This document shows positions 32,369 through 41,903 of a stretch of 64,000 bases of DNA, in pieces (the first letter of the stretch is position 1; each line of letters begins with the position of its first letter). Both the position numbers and the translations under genes were made by a program. The notes beneath the pieces are model-generated. The model made no database searches. It was given only the letters and a program-made list of their open reading frames with translations, and had not been told where the DNA came from. Source of the DNA: an uncultured Acetatifactor sp. (GTDB taxonomy: Bacteria > Bacillota > Clostridia > Lachnospirales > Lachnospiraceae); assembly GCA_934433135.1 (NCBI GenBank), contig CAKRZO010000002.1, positions 248,001-312,000 of the forward strand. Direction: 5' to 3'.

Positions 32369-33856
32369 ATGCTGACAGTAGAAATCAGTGAAGAAAATTT
32401 TGAATATGATGTGAATGCGTTGGTAAGCGCTTTTTTTCCGGAGGAGGAGGTAAAAGTCCTGACACCGATGACCAGTGCCGAAAAGCGTGAAGAATGGATG
32501 CCTTACAGGAAGCTGATGATTTATTTCAGAGAAGACGGAGCGCTGCTTGCCAGCGATTTGACACCGGCGGAAACGATTGAAACTTTCAAAGCGACCGGAG
32601 ACAGAAAATTTAAAGAAGAATTCAAACGTTTTCTTTATGGCTTTTTAAAAAAGGAGACGGGAAAGACACTCCCTTGGGGGAATCTTACCGGCATTCGTCC
32701 CACAAAGCTGATTTGCAGTATGCTGGAAGAAGGAAATAATGAGTGGCAGATCGTGAAGGAATTAGAGCGGGAGCATTTTGTGAGTGAAGAAAAGGCTCGA
32801 CTCGGTATAGGGATCGCGAAGCGGGAAATGGAACTGCTCAATCAGATCCGTCAACAGGATAATTGCAGTCCGGAGGAGTACTGCTGTAATACATACAGTC
32901 TTTATATCGGCATTCCCTTCTGCCCGACAACCTGTCTGTACTGTTCCTTTACATCCTACGCAATCGGTGCACACAGAAAGCGTGTGGATGCCTATCTGGA
33001 TTGTCTGATCAAAGAGATGGAGTATACGGCAGAGAAACTCCGGAATAAAATTTTGGATACAATCTATGTCGGCGGCGGAACGCCTACCACACTGGAAGCC
33101 GGGCAGCTGGAACGGCTGCTTGGAAAAGTAAGGGAGTTGTTTGATTTTACCCATGTAAAAGAATTTACAGTGGAAGCCGGGCGGCCGGACAGCATTACAA
33201 GAGAAAAACTGGAAGTGCTTCATCGGGCGGGGGTTACCAGGATTTCCATCAATCCGCAGACCATGAAGCAGGAAACTCTTGATCTGATCGGAAGGAAACA
33301 TACGGTGGAACAGGTAAAGGAAGCGTACCACCTGGCCAGAGAAGTCGGTTTTGACAATATTAATATGGATATCATCTTAGGACTGCTGGGAGAGACTGCG
33401 GAGGATGTAAAGAATACCGTAGAGCAGATCAAAAGACTGAAACCGGACAGCCTTACCGTGCATTCCCTGGCAATCAAGCGTGCTTCGGCACTGAGCAAGT
33501 GGATTCGGGAAAACGGTGTATCGGATCTGAAAAATACAGATTCCACCATGTGGATTGCTGCCTTAGGGGCAAAAGATATGGAAATGGAGCCTTATTATCT
33601 GTATCGTCAGAAGAATATGGCGGGAAATTTTGAAAATGTGGGATATGCAAGACCGGGAAAGTTCGGGTTGTATAATATTCTGATTATGGAAGAGAAGCAG
33701 ACGATTGCAGCATGCGGAGCCGGAAGCATCAGCAAGGCGGTATTGTCGGACGGCCGGATTGAACGCTGTGATGACATAAAGGATGTAGCTCTTTACATAG
33801 AAAAAATAGATGAGATAATAGCAAAGAAGGAAGCTTTGTTTTCGGCTGTTGTCTGA
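32369..33856 (+). CDS. hemZ: HemZ-type radical SAM coproporphyrinogen dehydrogenase
   Basis: The 495-residue product has the radical SAM cluster CPTTCLYCSF, a GGGTPTTL motif and the N-terminal extension (NLTGIRPTKLICSML) characteristic of HemZ as opposed to HemN/HemW. HemZ proteins are annotated as oxygen-independent coproporphyrinogen III dehydrogenases; in organisms without a full haem pathway the role is open. No other haem gene is visible here. ATG 32369 was preferred over TTG 32351, with GGAAAGAGAAG upstream. Confidence 0.87.
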   Translation: MLTVEISEENFEYDVNALVSAFFPEEEVKVLTPMTSAEKREEWMPYRKLMIYFREDGALLASDLTPAETIETFKATGDRKFKEEFKRFLYGFLKKETGKTLPWGNLTGIRPTKLICSMLEEGNNEWQIVKELEREHFVSEEKARLGIGIAKREMELLNQIRQQDNCSPEEYCCNTYSLYIGIPFCPTTCLYCSFTSYAIGAHRKRVDAYLDCLIKEMEYTAEKLRNKILDTIYVGGGTPTTLEAGQLERLLGKVRELFDFTHVKEFTVEAGRPDSITREKLEVLHRAGVTRISINPQTMKQETLDLIGRKHTVEQVKEAYHLAREVGFDNINMDIILGLLGETAEDVKNTVEQIKRLKPDSLTVHSLAIKRASALSKWIRENGVSDLKNTDSTMWIAALGAKDMEMEPYYLYRQKNMAGNFENVGYARPGKFGLYNILIMEEKQTIAACGAGSISKAVLSDGRIERCDDIKDVALYIEKIDEIIAKKEALFSAVV

Positions 33857-33882
33857 AAAAGGAAAGGAAACGAAAAGAAGCT

Positions 33883-35145
33883 ATGGCACTTAACAAAAAG
33901 CCTGTGACAGGAATGAAAGATATTTTGCCGGAGGAGATGCAGATCCGCGATTATGTAATCGGTGTCATTAAGGAGACTTATGGAAAGTTCGGTTTTGCTT
34001 CCATTGAGACTCCCTGTGTGGAAAGTATTGCCAATCTGACCAGTAAGCAGGGCGGAGACAATGAAAAACTGATTTTTAAGATTTTGAAAAGAGGAGAAAA
34101 GCTGAATCTGGAAACGGCAAAGCAGGAAGAAGATCTGACAGACAGCGGATTGCGTTATGACTTGACGGTTCCTCTGGTTCGGTATTATTCCAATCACGCG
34201 GCTCAGTTGCCTTCTCCTTTTAAGGCGCTTCAGATCGGTAATGTTTGGAGGGCAGACAGACCTCAGCGCGGAAGATACCGTCAGTTTATGCAATGTGATA
34301 TTGATATTTTGGGAGAAGCTTCCAATTTAGCGGAGATTGAACTGATTCTGGCAACGACTACAACTTTATGCAGACTGGGATTTAAAGGATTTCAGATCCG
34401 GATCAATGAAAGGCGGATCCTGAAAGCGATGGCGGCATACAGTGGATTCCCGGAAGAAGCTTATGACAGTGTTTTTGTGACATTGGATAAGATGGATAAG
34501 ATCGGAGCGGAAGGAGTCAGGAAAGAACTTCTGGAAGACGGATATGCAGAGGAATCCGTAGAAAAATATTTGGAACTGTTCCGGGCCCTTGAGAATACGC
34601 AGGACGGTGTAACTTATCTGGCACAGACACTTGCAGGATTTTTGGAGCCGGAGATTGCAGAGAATTTAAAGGAAATTATTTCCAGTGTTTGTGCAACAAA
34701 GTCCGGTGATTTTGAAGTGGTCTTTGATGCAACGCTGGTCAGGGGAATGTCCTATTATACGGGAACTATTTTTGAAATTGCCATGCCCCAGTTCGGCGGA
34801 AGCTGCGGCGGAGGCGGAAGATATGATAAGATGGTGGGCAAATTTACCGGGAATGATGTTCCGGCCTGTGGCTTCTCCATTGGTTTTGAAAGGATCATTC
34901 TTCTTATGGTGGAAAATGGGTTTCAGATACCGAACCGTCCGAAGCGGATTGCTTACCTGATTGAAAAAGGGGTAAGCGCAGAAGCGTTGTGTCAGATTAT
35001 GAAAAAGGCACAAAAGGCCAGAGAAAACGGAATGCAGGTATTGGTTGCCCGGATGAATAAGAATAAAAAGTACCAGAAAGAACAACTGGAAAAAGAAGGA
35101 TATGAAGCTTTTGAAGAATTTTATAAGGATCCTTTGAAAAAATAA
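33883..35145 (+). CDS. hisS: Histidyl-tRNA synthetase
   Basis: The 420-residue class II synthetase shows GMKDILPEEM, the motif 2 region GNVWRADRPQRGRYRQFMQCD and the HisRS signature ATLVRGMSYYTGTIFE, followed by an anticodon-binding domain. It starts 27 bases after hemZ. No T-box leader lies upstream, so expression follows the operon. Confidence 0.97.
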   Translation: MALNKKPVTGMKDILPEEMQIRDYVIGVIKETYGKFGFASIETPCVESIANLTSKQGGDNEKLIFKILKRGEKLNLETAKQEEDLTDSGLRYDLTVPLVRYYSNHAAQLPSPFKALQIGNVWRADRPQRGRYRQFMQCDIDILGEASNLAEIELILATTTTLCRLGFKGFQIRINERRILKAMAAYSGFPEEAYDSVFVTLDKMDKIGAEGVRKELLEDGYAEESVEKYLELFRALENTQDGVTYLAQTLAGFLEPEIAENLKEIISSVCATKSGDFEVVFDATLVRGMSYYTGTIFEIAMPQFGGSCGGGGRYDKMVGKFTGNDVPACGFSIGFERIILLMVENGFQIPNRPKRIAYLIEKGVSAEALCQIMKKAQKARENGMQVLVARMNKNKKYQKEQLEKEGYEAFEEFYKDPLKK

Positions 35146-35169
35146 GAGGAAAAGAGAGGAAGAAACATC

Positions 35170-36957
35170 ATGGCGGAATCAATGAAAGGACTTAAGAGGA
35201 CGCATCGCTGCGCGGAATTGTCGGTCGGTAATGTGGGACAGACTGTGACGGTAATGGGATGGGTTCAGAAGCAGAGGAATAAAGGAAGTATCATATTTGT
35301 GGATTTGCGGGATCGTTCCGGTCTGCTGCAAATTCTGTTCGAAGAAGGCGAATGCAGCGAGGAATGCTTCCAAAAAGCAGCGAAGCTTCGCAGTGAATAC
35401 GTAGTGGCAGTAGTAGGCCGCGTGGAAAAAAGACAGGCAGCAGTCAATGAAAACCTGGCAACCGGAGAGATTGAAGTCAGAGCGGAAAGCCTGCGGATTC
35501 TTTCCGAGGCAGAAACGCCGCCTTTCCCCATCGAAGCGGATTCCAAGACCAAGGAAGAACTGCGTCTGAAATATCGTTATTTGGATTTAAGAAGACCGGA
35601 CCTGCAGAAGAATCTGATGCTGCGGAGTAAAATTACAACAACGATTCGTTCCTTTATGAGCGGGGAGGGATTCCTGGAAATCGAAACACCGATTCTTCAG
35701 AAATCTACACCGGAAGGCGCCAGGGATTATCTGGTACCCAGCCGGATTCATCCCGGAAAATTTTATGCGCTTCCCCAGTCTCCGCAGTTGTTTAAACAGC
35801 TTTTGATGTGTTCCGGTTATGACCGTTATTTCCAGATTGCAAAGTGTTTCCGTGATGAAGATTTACGTGCCGACAGACAGCCGGAGTTTACACAGGTTGA
35901 CCTGGAAATGTCATTTGTGGATGTAGACGACGTAATCGATGTCACGGAGAGAATGGTTCAGAAGGTATGTAAGGAAGCCATTGGATTGGAAGTCTCTCTT
36001 CCGATTAAGCGTATGACCTGGCAGGAGGCAATGGAGCGTTTCGGATCCGATAAGCCGGATACCCGTTTCGGAATGGAGTTGGTTAATGTCTCCGGAACCG
36101 TGGCAGACTGCGGATTCGGTGTTTTCACACAGGCGCTTGAAAGCGGCGGAAGTGTGCGCGGTATCAATGTAAAAGGACAGGCCGGAATGCCGCGTAAGAA
36201 AATTGATGCGCTGATTGATTTTGCAAAAGGATACGGAGCAAATGGGCTGGCATATTTGTGCATCGAGCCGGACGGCAGTTTCAAATCTTCTTTTGCCAAA
36301 TTTATGACGGAAGAACAGCTTCAAAGCCTGGTAGAAGCAATGGGCGGACAGGCAGGAGATCTGCTTTTGTTTGCGGCAGGTAAGAATACTATTGTTTTTT
36401 CCGTATTGGGAGCGCTTCGCTGTGAAGTGGCAAAACAGCTGGATCTGATTGATAAGAATCAGTACAATTTCCTGTGGGTAACAGAATTCCCTCTGCTTGA
36501 ATGGAGCGAAGAGGAAAATCGTTATGTGGCAATGCACCATCCGTTTACCATGCCGATGGATGAGGATCTGGAATTTTTGGATACCGATCCGGGAAGAGTA
36601 AGAGCCAAAGCTTATGATATCGTATTGAACGGTATTGAGTTAGGCGGCGGCAGCGTGAGAATTTTCCAGGATGCCATTCAGGAGAAAATGTTCGAAGTAT
36701 TAGGTTTTACCAAAGAACAGGCCTATGATCGTTTCGGTTTCCTGTTGAATGCATTCAAATACGGAGTACCGCCTCATGCAGGTCTTGCGATCGGATTGGA
36801 TCGTTTTGTCATGCTTTTGGTAAAAGCAGAAAGCATCCGGGAAGTGATTGCATTCCCGAAAGTGAAAGATGCATCCTGCCTGATGACAAATGCGCCGGAT
36901 ATAGTAGATGAAAAGCAATTGGAAGAATTGAGTCTTTCTGTAAAAAATGAAGAATAA
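35170..36957 (+). CDS. aspS: Aspartyl-tRNA synthetase
   Basis: The 595-residue bacterial-type AspRS has an N-terminal OB-fold (VTVMGWVQKQRNKGSIIFVD), class II motifs (YRYLDLRRPDLQKN, FRDEDLRADRQPEFTQVD), a GAD insertion domain and motif 3 AGLAIGLDRFVMLL. The length is typical. The hisS-aspS pair is a common Firmicute arrangement. Confidence 0.97.
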   Translation: MAESMKGLKRTHRCAELSVGNVGQTVTVMGWVQKQRNKGSIIFVDLRDRSGLLQILFEEGECSEECFQKAAKLRSEYVVAVVGRVEKRQAAVNENLATGEIEVRAESLRILSEAETPPFPIEADSKTKEELRLKYRYLDLRRPDLQKNLMLRSKITTTIRSFMSGEGFLEIETPILQKSTPEGARDYLVPSRIHPGKFYALPQSPQLFKQLLMCSGYDRYFQIAKCFRDEDLRADRQPEFTQVDLEMSFVDVDDVIDVTERMVQKVCKEAIGLEVSLPIKRMTWQEAMERFGSDKPDTRFGMELVNVSGTVADCGFGVFTQALESGGSVRGINVKGQAGMPRKKIDALIDFAKGYGANGLAYLCIEPDGSFKSSFAKFMTEEQLQSLVEAMGGQAGDLLLFAAGKNTIVFSVLGALRCEVAKQLDLIDKNQYNFLWVTEFPLLEWSEEENRYVAMHHPFTMPMDEDLEFLDTDPGRVRAKAYDIVLNGIELGGGSVRIFQDAIQEKMFEVLGFTKEQAYDRFGFLLNAFKYGVPPHAGLAIGLDRFVMLLVKAESIREVIAFPKVKDASCLMTNAPDIVDEKQLEELSLSVKNEE

Positions 36958-37026
36958 TAAAGGCGGGCAGGCAGCCGGGAAACAGATTTACGGGCGGTCT
37001 GTCCGTCTTTTGCGGATGAGTAGGGT

Positions 37027-37770
37027 ATGATAAAAGCATATTACTGGGAACTGGAAGAACCGGATTTCCCGGCGGAAGAGGAGTTGGAAGAAGCAGTTTG
37101 GGCGGAACGGAGAAGGAAAGCAGCCGGCTATGCAAAAAGAATGGATCGGATACGCTGCCTTGCAGTCGGTGTTTTGTTGCGATATGCTCTTGCAGAATGG
37201 GAAAGCGTAAAGAAAGAAGCAGAGCAGACAAGCAGCATGGAGAAGAAAACAGAATCGGAAGCCGTTTGGTATCCGGTTACGACAAAGGAGATCCGGAAGA
37301 AAATCAGGAGCATGGAAAAAGAGCCGTGTTTTGGGGAGAAGCTTGTCTCCGAAATGTCCGGAAAGCCGTACTTTAAAAGTCCCGAAAAGCCTTTTTTCAG
37401 TCTTTCGCATTCCGGAAGCTATGTTTTATGTGCAATGTCGGATTGTGAAATAGGCGCAGATATACAGGAAATGAAAGCTGTGGATTTTACAAAAGCGGCC
37501 GAGTATGCATTCTGTAAAGAGGAGAATGATTGGGTAAAACAGGACCGGCACCGGTTTTATCGGCTTTGGACCGGAAAGGAAGCCTTCGGAAAGATGACCG
37601 GTGAGGGGCTGAAAGCAGGATTGAGACAGAATATGCTGGACGAAAGGCTGCAAAAACAACATAATATACAGTTTGCGGAGATTGTTCTATGCAAGAGCGC
37701 TGCTGTAGGATCAAAGGAACAAAGACTCTATGCAGGGGCGTTGTGTTTTAGGAAAGGAAAAGAAATATGA
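37027..37770 (+). CDS. 4'-phosphopantetheinyl transferase, Sfp type
   Basis: The enzyme moves phosphopantetheine from CoA to carrier proteins. The 247-residue product has the family motifs FSLSHSGSYVLCAMSD, EIGADIQEM (Mg-binding Asp) and FYRLWTGKEAFGKMTGEGL. A Lys/Glu-rich insertion lies at about 60-100. Sfp-type enzymes usually serve peptide or polyketide synthesis, yet no such synthase is in the window. Its stop overlaps the start of an ABC exporter gene (ATGA), so the two are co-translated. Confidence 0.88.
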   Translation: MIKAYYWELEEPDFPAEEELEEAVWAERRRKAAGYAKRMDRIRCLAVGVLLRYALAEWESVKKEAEQTSSMEKKTESEAVWYPVTTKEIRKKIRSMEKEPCFGEKLVSEMSGKPYFKSPEKPFFSLSHSGSYVLCAMSDCEIGADIQEMKAVDFTKAAEYAFCKEENDWVKQDRHRFYRLWTGKEAFGKMTGEGLKAGLRQNMLDERLQKQHNIQFAEIVLCKSAAVGSKEQRLYAGALCFRKGKEI

Positions 37771-39554
37771 AGAGGCTGCTTGTTTATTTAAAGGAGTATA
37801 AGAAAGAATCCGTGCTGGCACCTTTGTTTAAATTGCTGGAAGCCTTTTTTGAACTTCTGGTGCCGCTTGTGATGGCTGCGATTATCGATAAGGGGATTGC
37901 GGATAAGGATATGAGATATATCGGCAAGATGGGACTCTGTCTGTTAGCTTTGGGAATTGTCGGTTTGGTCAGTTCCATTACCGCGCAGTTTTTTGCTGCC
38001 AAGGCGGCGGTGGGATTTTCCGCAAAGCTCCGTCAGGCTTTGTTTGACCATATCCAGAGTCTTAGTTTTACAAATATTGATCAGGTAGGAACTTCTTCTA
38101 TGATTACCCGGATGACCAGTGACATTAATCAGGTACAGTCCGGCATCAATATGGTATTGCGTTTGTTTTTACGTTCTCCTGTGATTGTTTTCGGCGCGAT
38201 GATAATGGCATTCACCATCGATGTAAAATGCGCTTTGATCTTTGTTGCCGCAATTCCGGTTCTGGCCATTGTAGTTTTCGGTATTATGCTTCTTACCATG
38301 CCTATGTACCGTAAAGTGCAGGGAGGATTGGACAGGCTTTTGGGAATCACCAGGGAAAATCTGACAGGAGTGAGAGTTATTCGGGCATTCCATCAGGAAG
38401 AGACAGAGGAAAGGCGCTTCCGGGAACAGAATCAGGCGTTGACAGGCATGCAGGTTTTTGTAGGAAAGATCAGTGCCTGCATGAATCCGCTTACTTACAT
38501 TATTGTAAATGCGGCCATTATGGCGTTGATTTATACGGGAGCCTTGCAGGTGAACGTCGGCAATCTGACTCAGGGGGAGGTTGTGGCCATTATCAACTAT
38601 ATGTCGCAGATTCTGGTAGAACTGATTAAGCTGGCCAACCTGATTATTACCGTTACCAAAGCGCTCGCTTGTGCAGAAAGAGTGGCGGATGTATTTGAAA
38701 TTCCCGCAGGAGAAAACGAACCGGGCGGAGCGAAAACGGAAGAAGAGGCAAAAGAGGTGCAAAAAACAGAAGGAGCTTCGGGATCTGTGCCTTTCCTGGC
38801 TTTTCATCAGGTAGGCTTACGATACCGGAATGCCGGCGATAACACATTGGAAGAGATTGATTTTTCCGTAGAAAAGGGACAGACTGTCGGAATCATCGGC
38901 GGAACCGGTTCCGGAAAGACTTCTTTAGTGAATCTGATTCCGGGATTTTATCCGGCTACGGAGGGAAGCATCTGCCTGGAGGGAACCGATATCCGTACGA
39001 TACCGACCGAAAAGCTCAGGAGCCGCATCGGAATCGTTCCGCAGAAAGCGGTCTTGTTTAAGGGAACCATCCGCAGCAATCTGGAATGGGGCAATCCCGA
39101 TGCAACGGAGGAAGATATGTGGCAGGCACTGGAAACGGCGCAGGCCAAAGAAGTGGTGGAAGGAAAAGAAGGTAAGCTGGACGCAAAAGTGGCTCAGAAC
39201 GGTAAAAATTTCTCCGGAGGACAGAAGCAGCGTCTTACGATTGCAAGAGCGCTGGTAAGAAAACCGGATATCCTGATTCTGGACGACAGTGCGTCTGCGT
39301 TGGATTATGCCACCGATGCCAAACTCCGCCTTGCTTTAAAGCAGGTTGAAAAGACAACGACTACGTTTATCGTATCCCAGAGAGCCTCCTCCATTATGCA
39401 TGCGGACAAGATTATTGTACTGGATGACGGACGGATGGCTGGATGCGGAACGCATGAAAAACTTCTTGCAGATTGTTCGGTTTATCAGGAAATCTATTAT
39501 TCCCAATATCCCGAACAGGTGAAAAACAGAGAGGGGGCGGTTGCAAATGCCTAA
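37767..39554 (+). CDS. ABC exporter subunit 1 (membrane and ATPase domains)
   Basis: The 595-residue half-transporter has six membrane helices followed by an ATPase domain: Walker A GGTGSGKTS, signature FSGGQKQR, and Walker B ILILDDSASALD in which the catalytic Glu is Asp. It pairs with the next gene, whose Walker B has the Glu (LDEATSS) but whose signature is LSQGQ. Such asymmetric pairs are heterodimeric exporters with one active and one degenerate ATP site. A charged linker (about 315-330) separates the domains. The substrate is unknown. Confidence 0.92.
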   Translation: MKRLLVYLKEYKKESVLAPLFKLLEAFFELLVPLVMAAIIDKGIADKDMRYIGKMGLCLLALGIVGLVSSITAQFFAAKAAVGFSAKLRQALFDHIQSLSFTNIDQVGTSSMITRMTSDINQVQSGINMVLRLFLRSPVIVFGAMIMAFTIDVKCALIFVAAIPVLAIVVFGIMLLTMPMYRKVQGGLDRLLGITRENLTGVRVIRAFHQEETEERRFREQNQALTGMQVFVGKISACMNPLTYIIVNAAIMALIYTGALQVNVGNLTQGEVVAIINYMSQILVELIKLANLIITVTKALACAERVADVFEIPAGENEPGGAKTEEEAKEVQKTEGASGSVPFLAFHQVGLRYRNAGDNTLEEIDFSVEKGQTVGIIGGTGSGKTSLVNLIPGFYPATEGSICLEGTDIRTIPTEKLRSRIGIVPQKAVLFKGTIRSNLEWGNPDATEEDMWQALETAQAKEVVEGKEGKLDAKVAQNGKNFSGGQKQRLTIARALVRKPDILILDDSASALDYATDAKLRLALKQVEKTTTTFIVSQRASSIMHADKIIVLDDGRMAGCGTHEKLLADCSVYQEIYYSQYPEQVKNREGAVANA

Positions 39555-41325
39555 GAAATCATCCGAAGAAAAAAAGCAGCTGAAGGATGACACACAAAGA
39601 CAGACCATCGGCAAAATTTTAAAATATATCCGAAAATATATGCTGTGGGTGATCGTCTCTTTAATTCTGGCAACGCTGACAGTGGCTTTGACGTTGTACG
39701 TTCCGATTTTAACCGGTAATGCAGTTGACCTGATTGTGGATAAGGGGCTGGTAGATATGCCTGCCATCTTGCGGATTATCCGGAAAATCGGAATTGCGGT
39801 AGCGGTAACGGCACTGGCGCAGTGGATTATGAATACCTGTAACAACTATATTACGTATCATGTGGTAAAGGATATCCGGAGAGATGCTTTTTATAAGCTG
39901 GAAAGACTGCCGCTTAGATATCTGGACGCGCATGCTTACGGCGATATCGTAAGCCGGGTAATTTCCGATGTGGATACTTTTGCAGACGGGCTGCTGATGG
40001 GATTTACACAGCTTTTTACCGGTGTACTGACCATTTTGGGAACCTTACTTTTTATGTTGATTACCAATATACCGATTACCCTTGTGGTGGTCTGCATTAC
40101 GCCGGTTTCGTTTCTGGTTGCAAAGTTTATCGCCTCCAGGACTTACAACATGTTCCGGAAACAATCAGAGACCAGGGGAGAGCAGACGGCTTTCATTGAA
40201 GAGATCATCGGCAATCAAAAGGTGGTAAAGTGCTTTTCCAGAGAGGAGGCCGTAAAAGAGCAGTTCGGAGAAATCAATACCAGACTGGAAGACTGCTCCT
40301 TAAAAGCGATTTTCTTTTCATCCATTACCAATCCGGCAACCCGGTTTGTAAACAGCTTGGTTTATGCCGGAGTGGGTATTTTCGGCGCTTTGGTTGCCAT
40401 TCGAAAAGGAATCAGCGTTGGACAATTATCCTGTTTTTTAAGCTATGCCAACCAGTATACCAAACCGTTTAACGAAATTTCCGGAGTAATAACAGAGCTG
40501 CAGAATGCGATTGTATGTGCATCCCGTATTTTTGAGCTGATTGAAGAAGAAGCGCAGGTACCGGATGCAATGGATGCACTGGTATTGGAAAACGCGCAGG
40601 GGAATGTTTCTCTGAAAGAGGTTTCCTTCAGCTACGTACCGGAAAAGAAACTGATTGAAAATTTCAATCTTCGTGTGAAACCGGGACAGAGGATTGCTAT
40701 TGTCGGACCGACCGGCTGCGGAAAAACGACTTTGATTAATCTGCTGATGCGCTTTTATGATGTACAGCAGGGTGAAATACGGGTAGACGGAGAGGATATC
40801 CGCCACATTACAAGAGGAAGCTTACGGACTTCCTATGGAATGGTATTGCAGGAGACCTGGTTAAGAAGCGGTACCATTCGGGATAATATCTGCATGGGAG
40901 AGCCGGAGGCTTCTATGGAAGAAGTGGTTGCGGCGGCAAAAGCCGCTCACGCGCACAGCTTTATCAAGCGGCTCCCGGAAGGATATGAAACCGTAATCAC
41001 GGAGGACGGGGGCGGTTTGAGTCAGGGGCAGAAACAGCTTTTGTGCATTGCAAGAGTCATGCTTTGTCTTCCGCCGATGTTGATTCTGGATGAAGCAACC
41101 TCTTCCATTGATACCAGAACAGAATGTAAGATTCAGCAAGCCTTTGCGCGGATGATGGAAGGACGAACCAGCTTCATTGTAGCACACAGACTTTCCACAA
41201 TTCGGGAAGCGGATGTGATTCTGGTGATGAAGGACGGAAATATTATCGAACAGGGAAATCACGAAACCCTGCTTGCGGCGAACGGGTTTTATGCGCAGTT
41301 GTACAACAGTCAATTTAGTGGTTAA
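39547..41325 (+). CDS. ABC exporter subunit 2 (membrane and ATPase domains)
   Basis: The 592-residue partner of the preceding protein has Walker A GPTGCGKTT, signature GGLSQGQKQ and Walker B LILDEATSSIDTRTE. It provides the catalytic Glu of the working ATP site. ATG 39547 is preceded by GAGGGGG and overlaps the upstream stop by 8 bases. The last codons (QFSG and stop) lie in the left arm of an 18-bp palindrome. Confidence 0.92.
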   Translation: MPKKSSEEKKQLKDDTQRQTIGKILKYIRKYMLWVIVSLILATLTVALTLYVPILTGNAVDLIVDKGLVDMPAILRIIRKIGIAVAVTALAQWIMNTCNNYITYHVVKDIRRDAFYKLERLPLRYLDAHAYGDIVSRVISDVDTFADGLLMGFTQLFTGVLTILGTLLFMLITNIPITLVVVCITPVSFLVAKFIASRTYNMFRKQSETRGEQTAFIEEIIGNQKVVKCFSREEAVKEQFGEINTRLEDCSLKAIFFSSITNPATRFVNSLVYAGVGIFGALVAIRKGISVGQLSCFLSYANQYTKPFNEISGVITELQNAIVCASRIFELIEEEAQVPDAMDALVLENAQGNVSLKEVSFSYVPEKKLIENFNLRVKPGQRIAIVGPTGCGKTTLINLLMRFYDVQQGEIRVDGEDIRHITRGSLRTSYGMVLQETWLRSGTIRDNICMGEPEASMEEVVAAAKAAHAHSFIKRLPEGYETVITEDGGGLSQGQKQLLCIARVMLCLPPMLILDEATSSIDTRTECKIQQAFARMMEGRTSFIVAHRLSTIREADVILVMKDGNIIEQGNHETLLAANGFYAQLYNSQFSG

Positions 41326-41348
41326 AATACTAACCGCTAAATTGACTG
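41307..41348. repeat. Palindrome covering the stop codon of the ABC gene
   Basis: The 18-base arm 41307-41324 pairs with 41331-41348 (one T-G pair), with a loop of six. There is no T-run, but the hairpin would end the transcript region. A related sequence, CAGTTCAGTGGTTAGTATT, follows at 41351. Confidence 0.6.
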
Positions 41349-41410
41349 GCCAGTTCAGTGGTTAGTATTATACAACTATGGCAATGTATAAATATGGTTA
41401 GTGCAGAGTT

Positions 41411-41512
41411 GCGGGTGGGGCACGTGCGGATCCATTCGGGGGACGCTTTCGCTCAATTTTGACTCCCCTCATTGGATTCCACACGCTGGATTCCGCACGC
41501 ACCCACCCTTAG
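41411..41512 (-). repeat. Structured intergenic repeat, copy 2
   Basis: On the minus strand it starts CTAAGGGTGGGTGCG and keeps the core CCAATGAGGGGAGTCAAAATT, GAGCGAAAGCG and TCCCCCGAATGG. The outer arms (about 41413-41434 with 41489-41508) are different in sequence from copy 1 but pair with each other. Confidence 0.65.
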
Positions 41513-41545
41513 AAAATTCTGGCTTGCTTTTGACAAGTTTGTAGC

Positions 41546-41573
41546 TTTGCGAATGGCCCGTCTGAACTGTTAT
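41546..41573. repeat. Terminal fragment of the dispersed inverted-repeat element
   Basis: TTTGCGAATGG, CCC and GTCTGAACTGTTAT match one end of copies A-C; the rest is absent. Confidence 0.5.
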
Positions 41574-41592
41574 AGGTTCACCTGTTAAAAAC

Positions 41593-41623
41593 TCAAAAAA
41601 GCTGTCTCACACGAGACAGCTTT
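41593..41623 (-). terminator. Terminator of tRNA-Pro
   Basis: AAAGCTGTCTC (41598-41608) pairs with GAGACAGCTTT (41613-41623); on the minus strand the stem ends in a T-run just after the tRNA. Confidence 0.85.
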
Positions 41624-41636
41624 CTGCAAATATAAA

Positions 41637-41711
41637 TCGGAGTGACAAGATTCGAACTTGCGGCCTCCGCCTCCCTAAGACGGCGCTCTAACCAAACTGA
41701 GCCACACCCCG
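41637..41711 (-). tRNA. tRNA-Pro(AGG)
   Basis: 75-base tRNA: CGGGGTG/CACTCCG-type acceptor, anticodon stem CCGTC/GGCGG, loop TTAGGGA giving anticodon AGG (codon CCU), T-loop TTCGAAT. Reading the loop one base earlier would give TAG, but then the stem fails to pair. CCA is not encoded. Confidence 0.88.
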
Positions 41712-41843
41712 TTGACAAATGCTATTATAACCGAACAGCCGACAAAAAGCAAGCATTTTTTAATAATTTATTATTTTTTAAATTTTTAAAACTTTTCAAA
41801 AAATATTCCTACATTTGTGCATTCCGGATTCAGTTCTGCATCC

Positions 41844-41872
41844 TTGCGCTGTCGGAATAAATATGATAAAAT
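41844..41872 (+). promoter_or_regulatory. Promoter of the zinc peptidase gene
   Basis: TTGCGC (41844-41849), 17 bases, TAAAAT (41867-41872). Confidence 0.6.
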
Positions 41873-41903
41873 AGGGCAAAGATTTCGAAAAAGGAGAGAA
41901 AAC

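Noticed and set aside
33857..35169. T-box leader for hisS or aspS
   Set aside because: The gaps before these genes are 26 and 24 bases, far too short, and carry no T-box or specifier stem.
36958..37026. GC-rich inverted segments after aspS as terminator
   Set aside because: Pairing is partial and the T-run is short; the next gene may be co-transcribed.
41637..41711. Reading the tRNA as a suppressor or tRNA-Leu(TAG)
   Set aside because: With that loop register the anticodon stem does not pair; shifting by one gives CCGTC/GGCGG and anticodon AGG.
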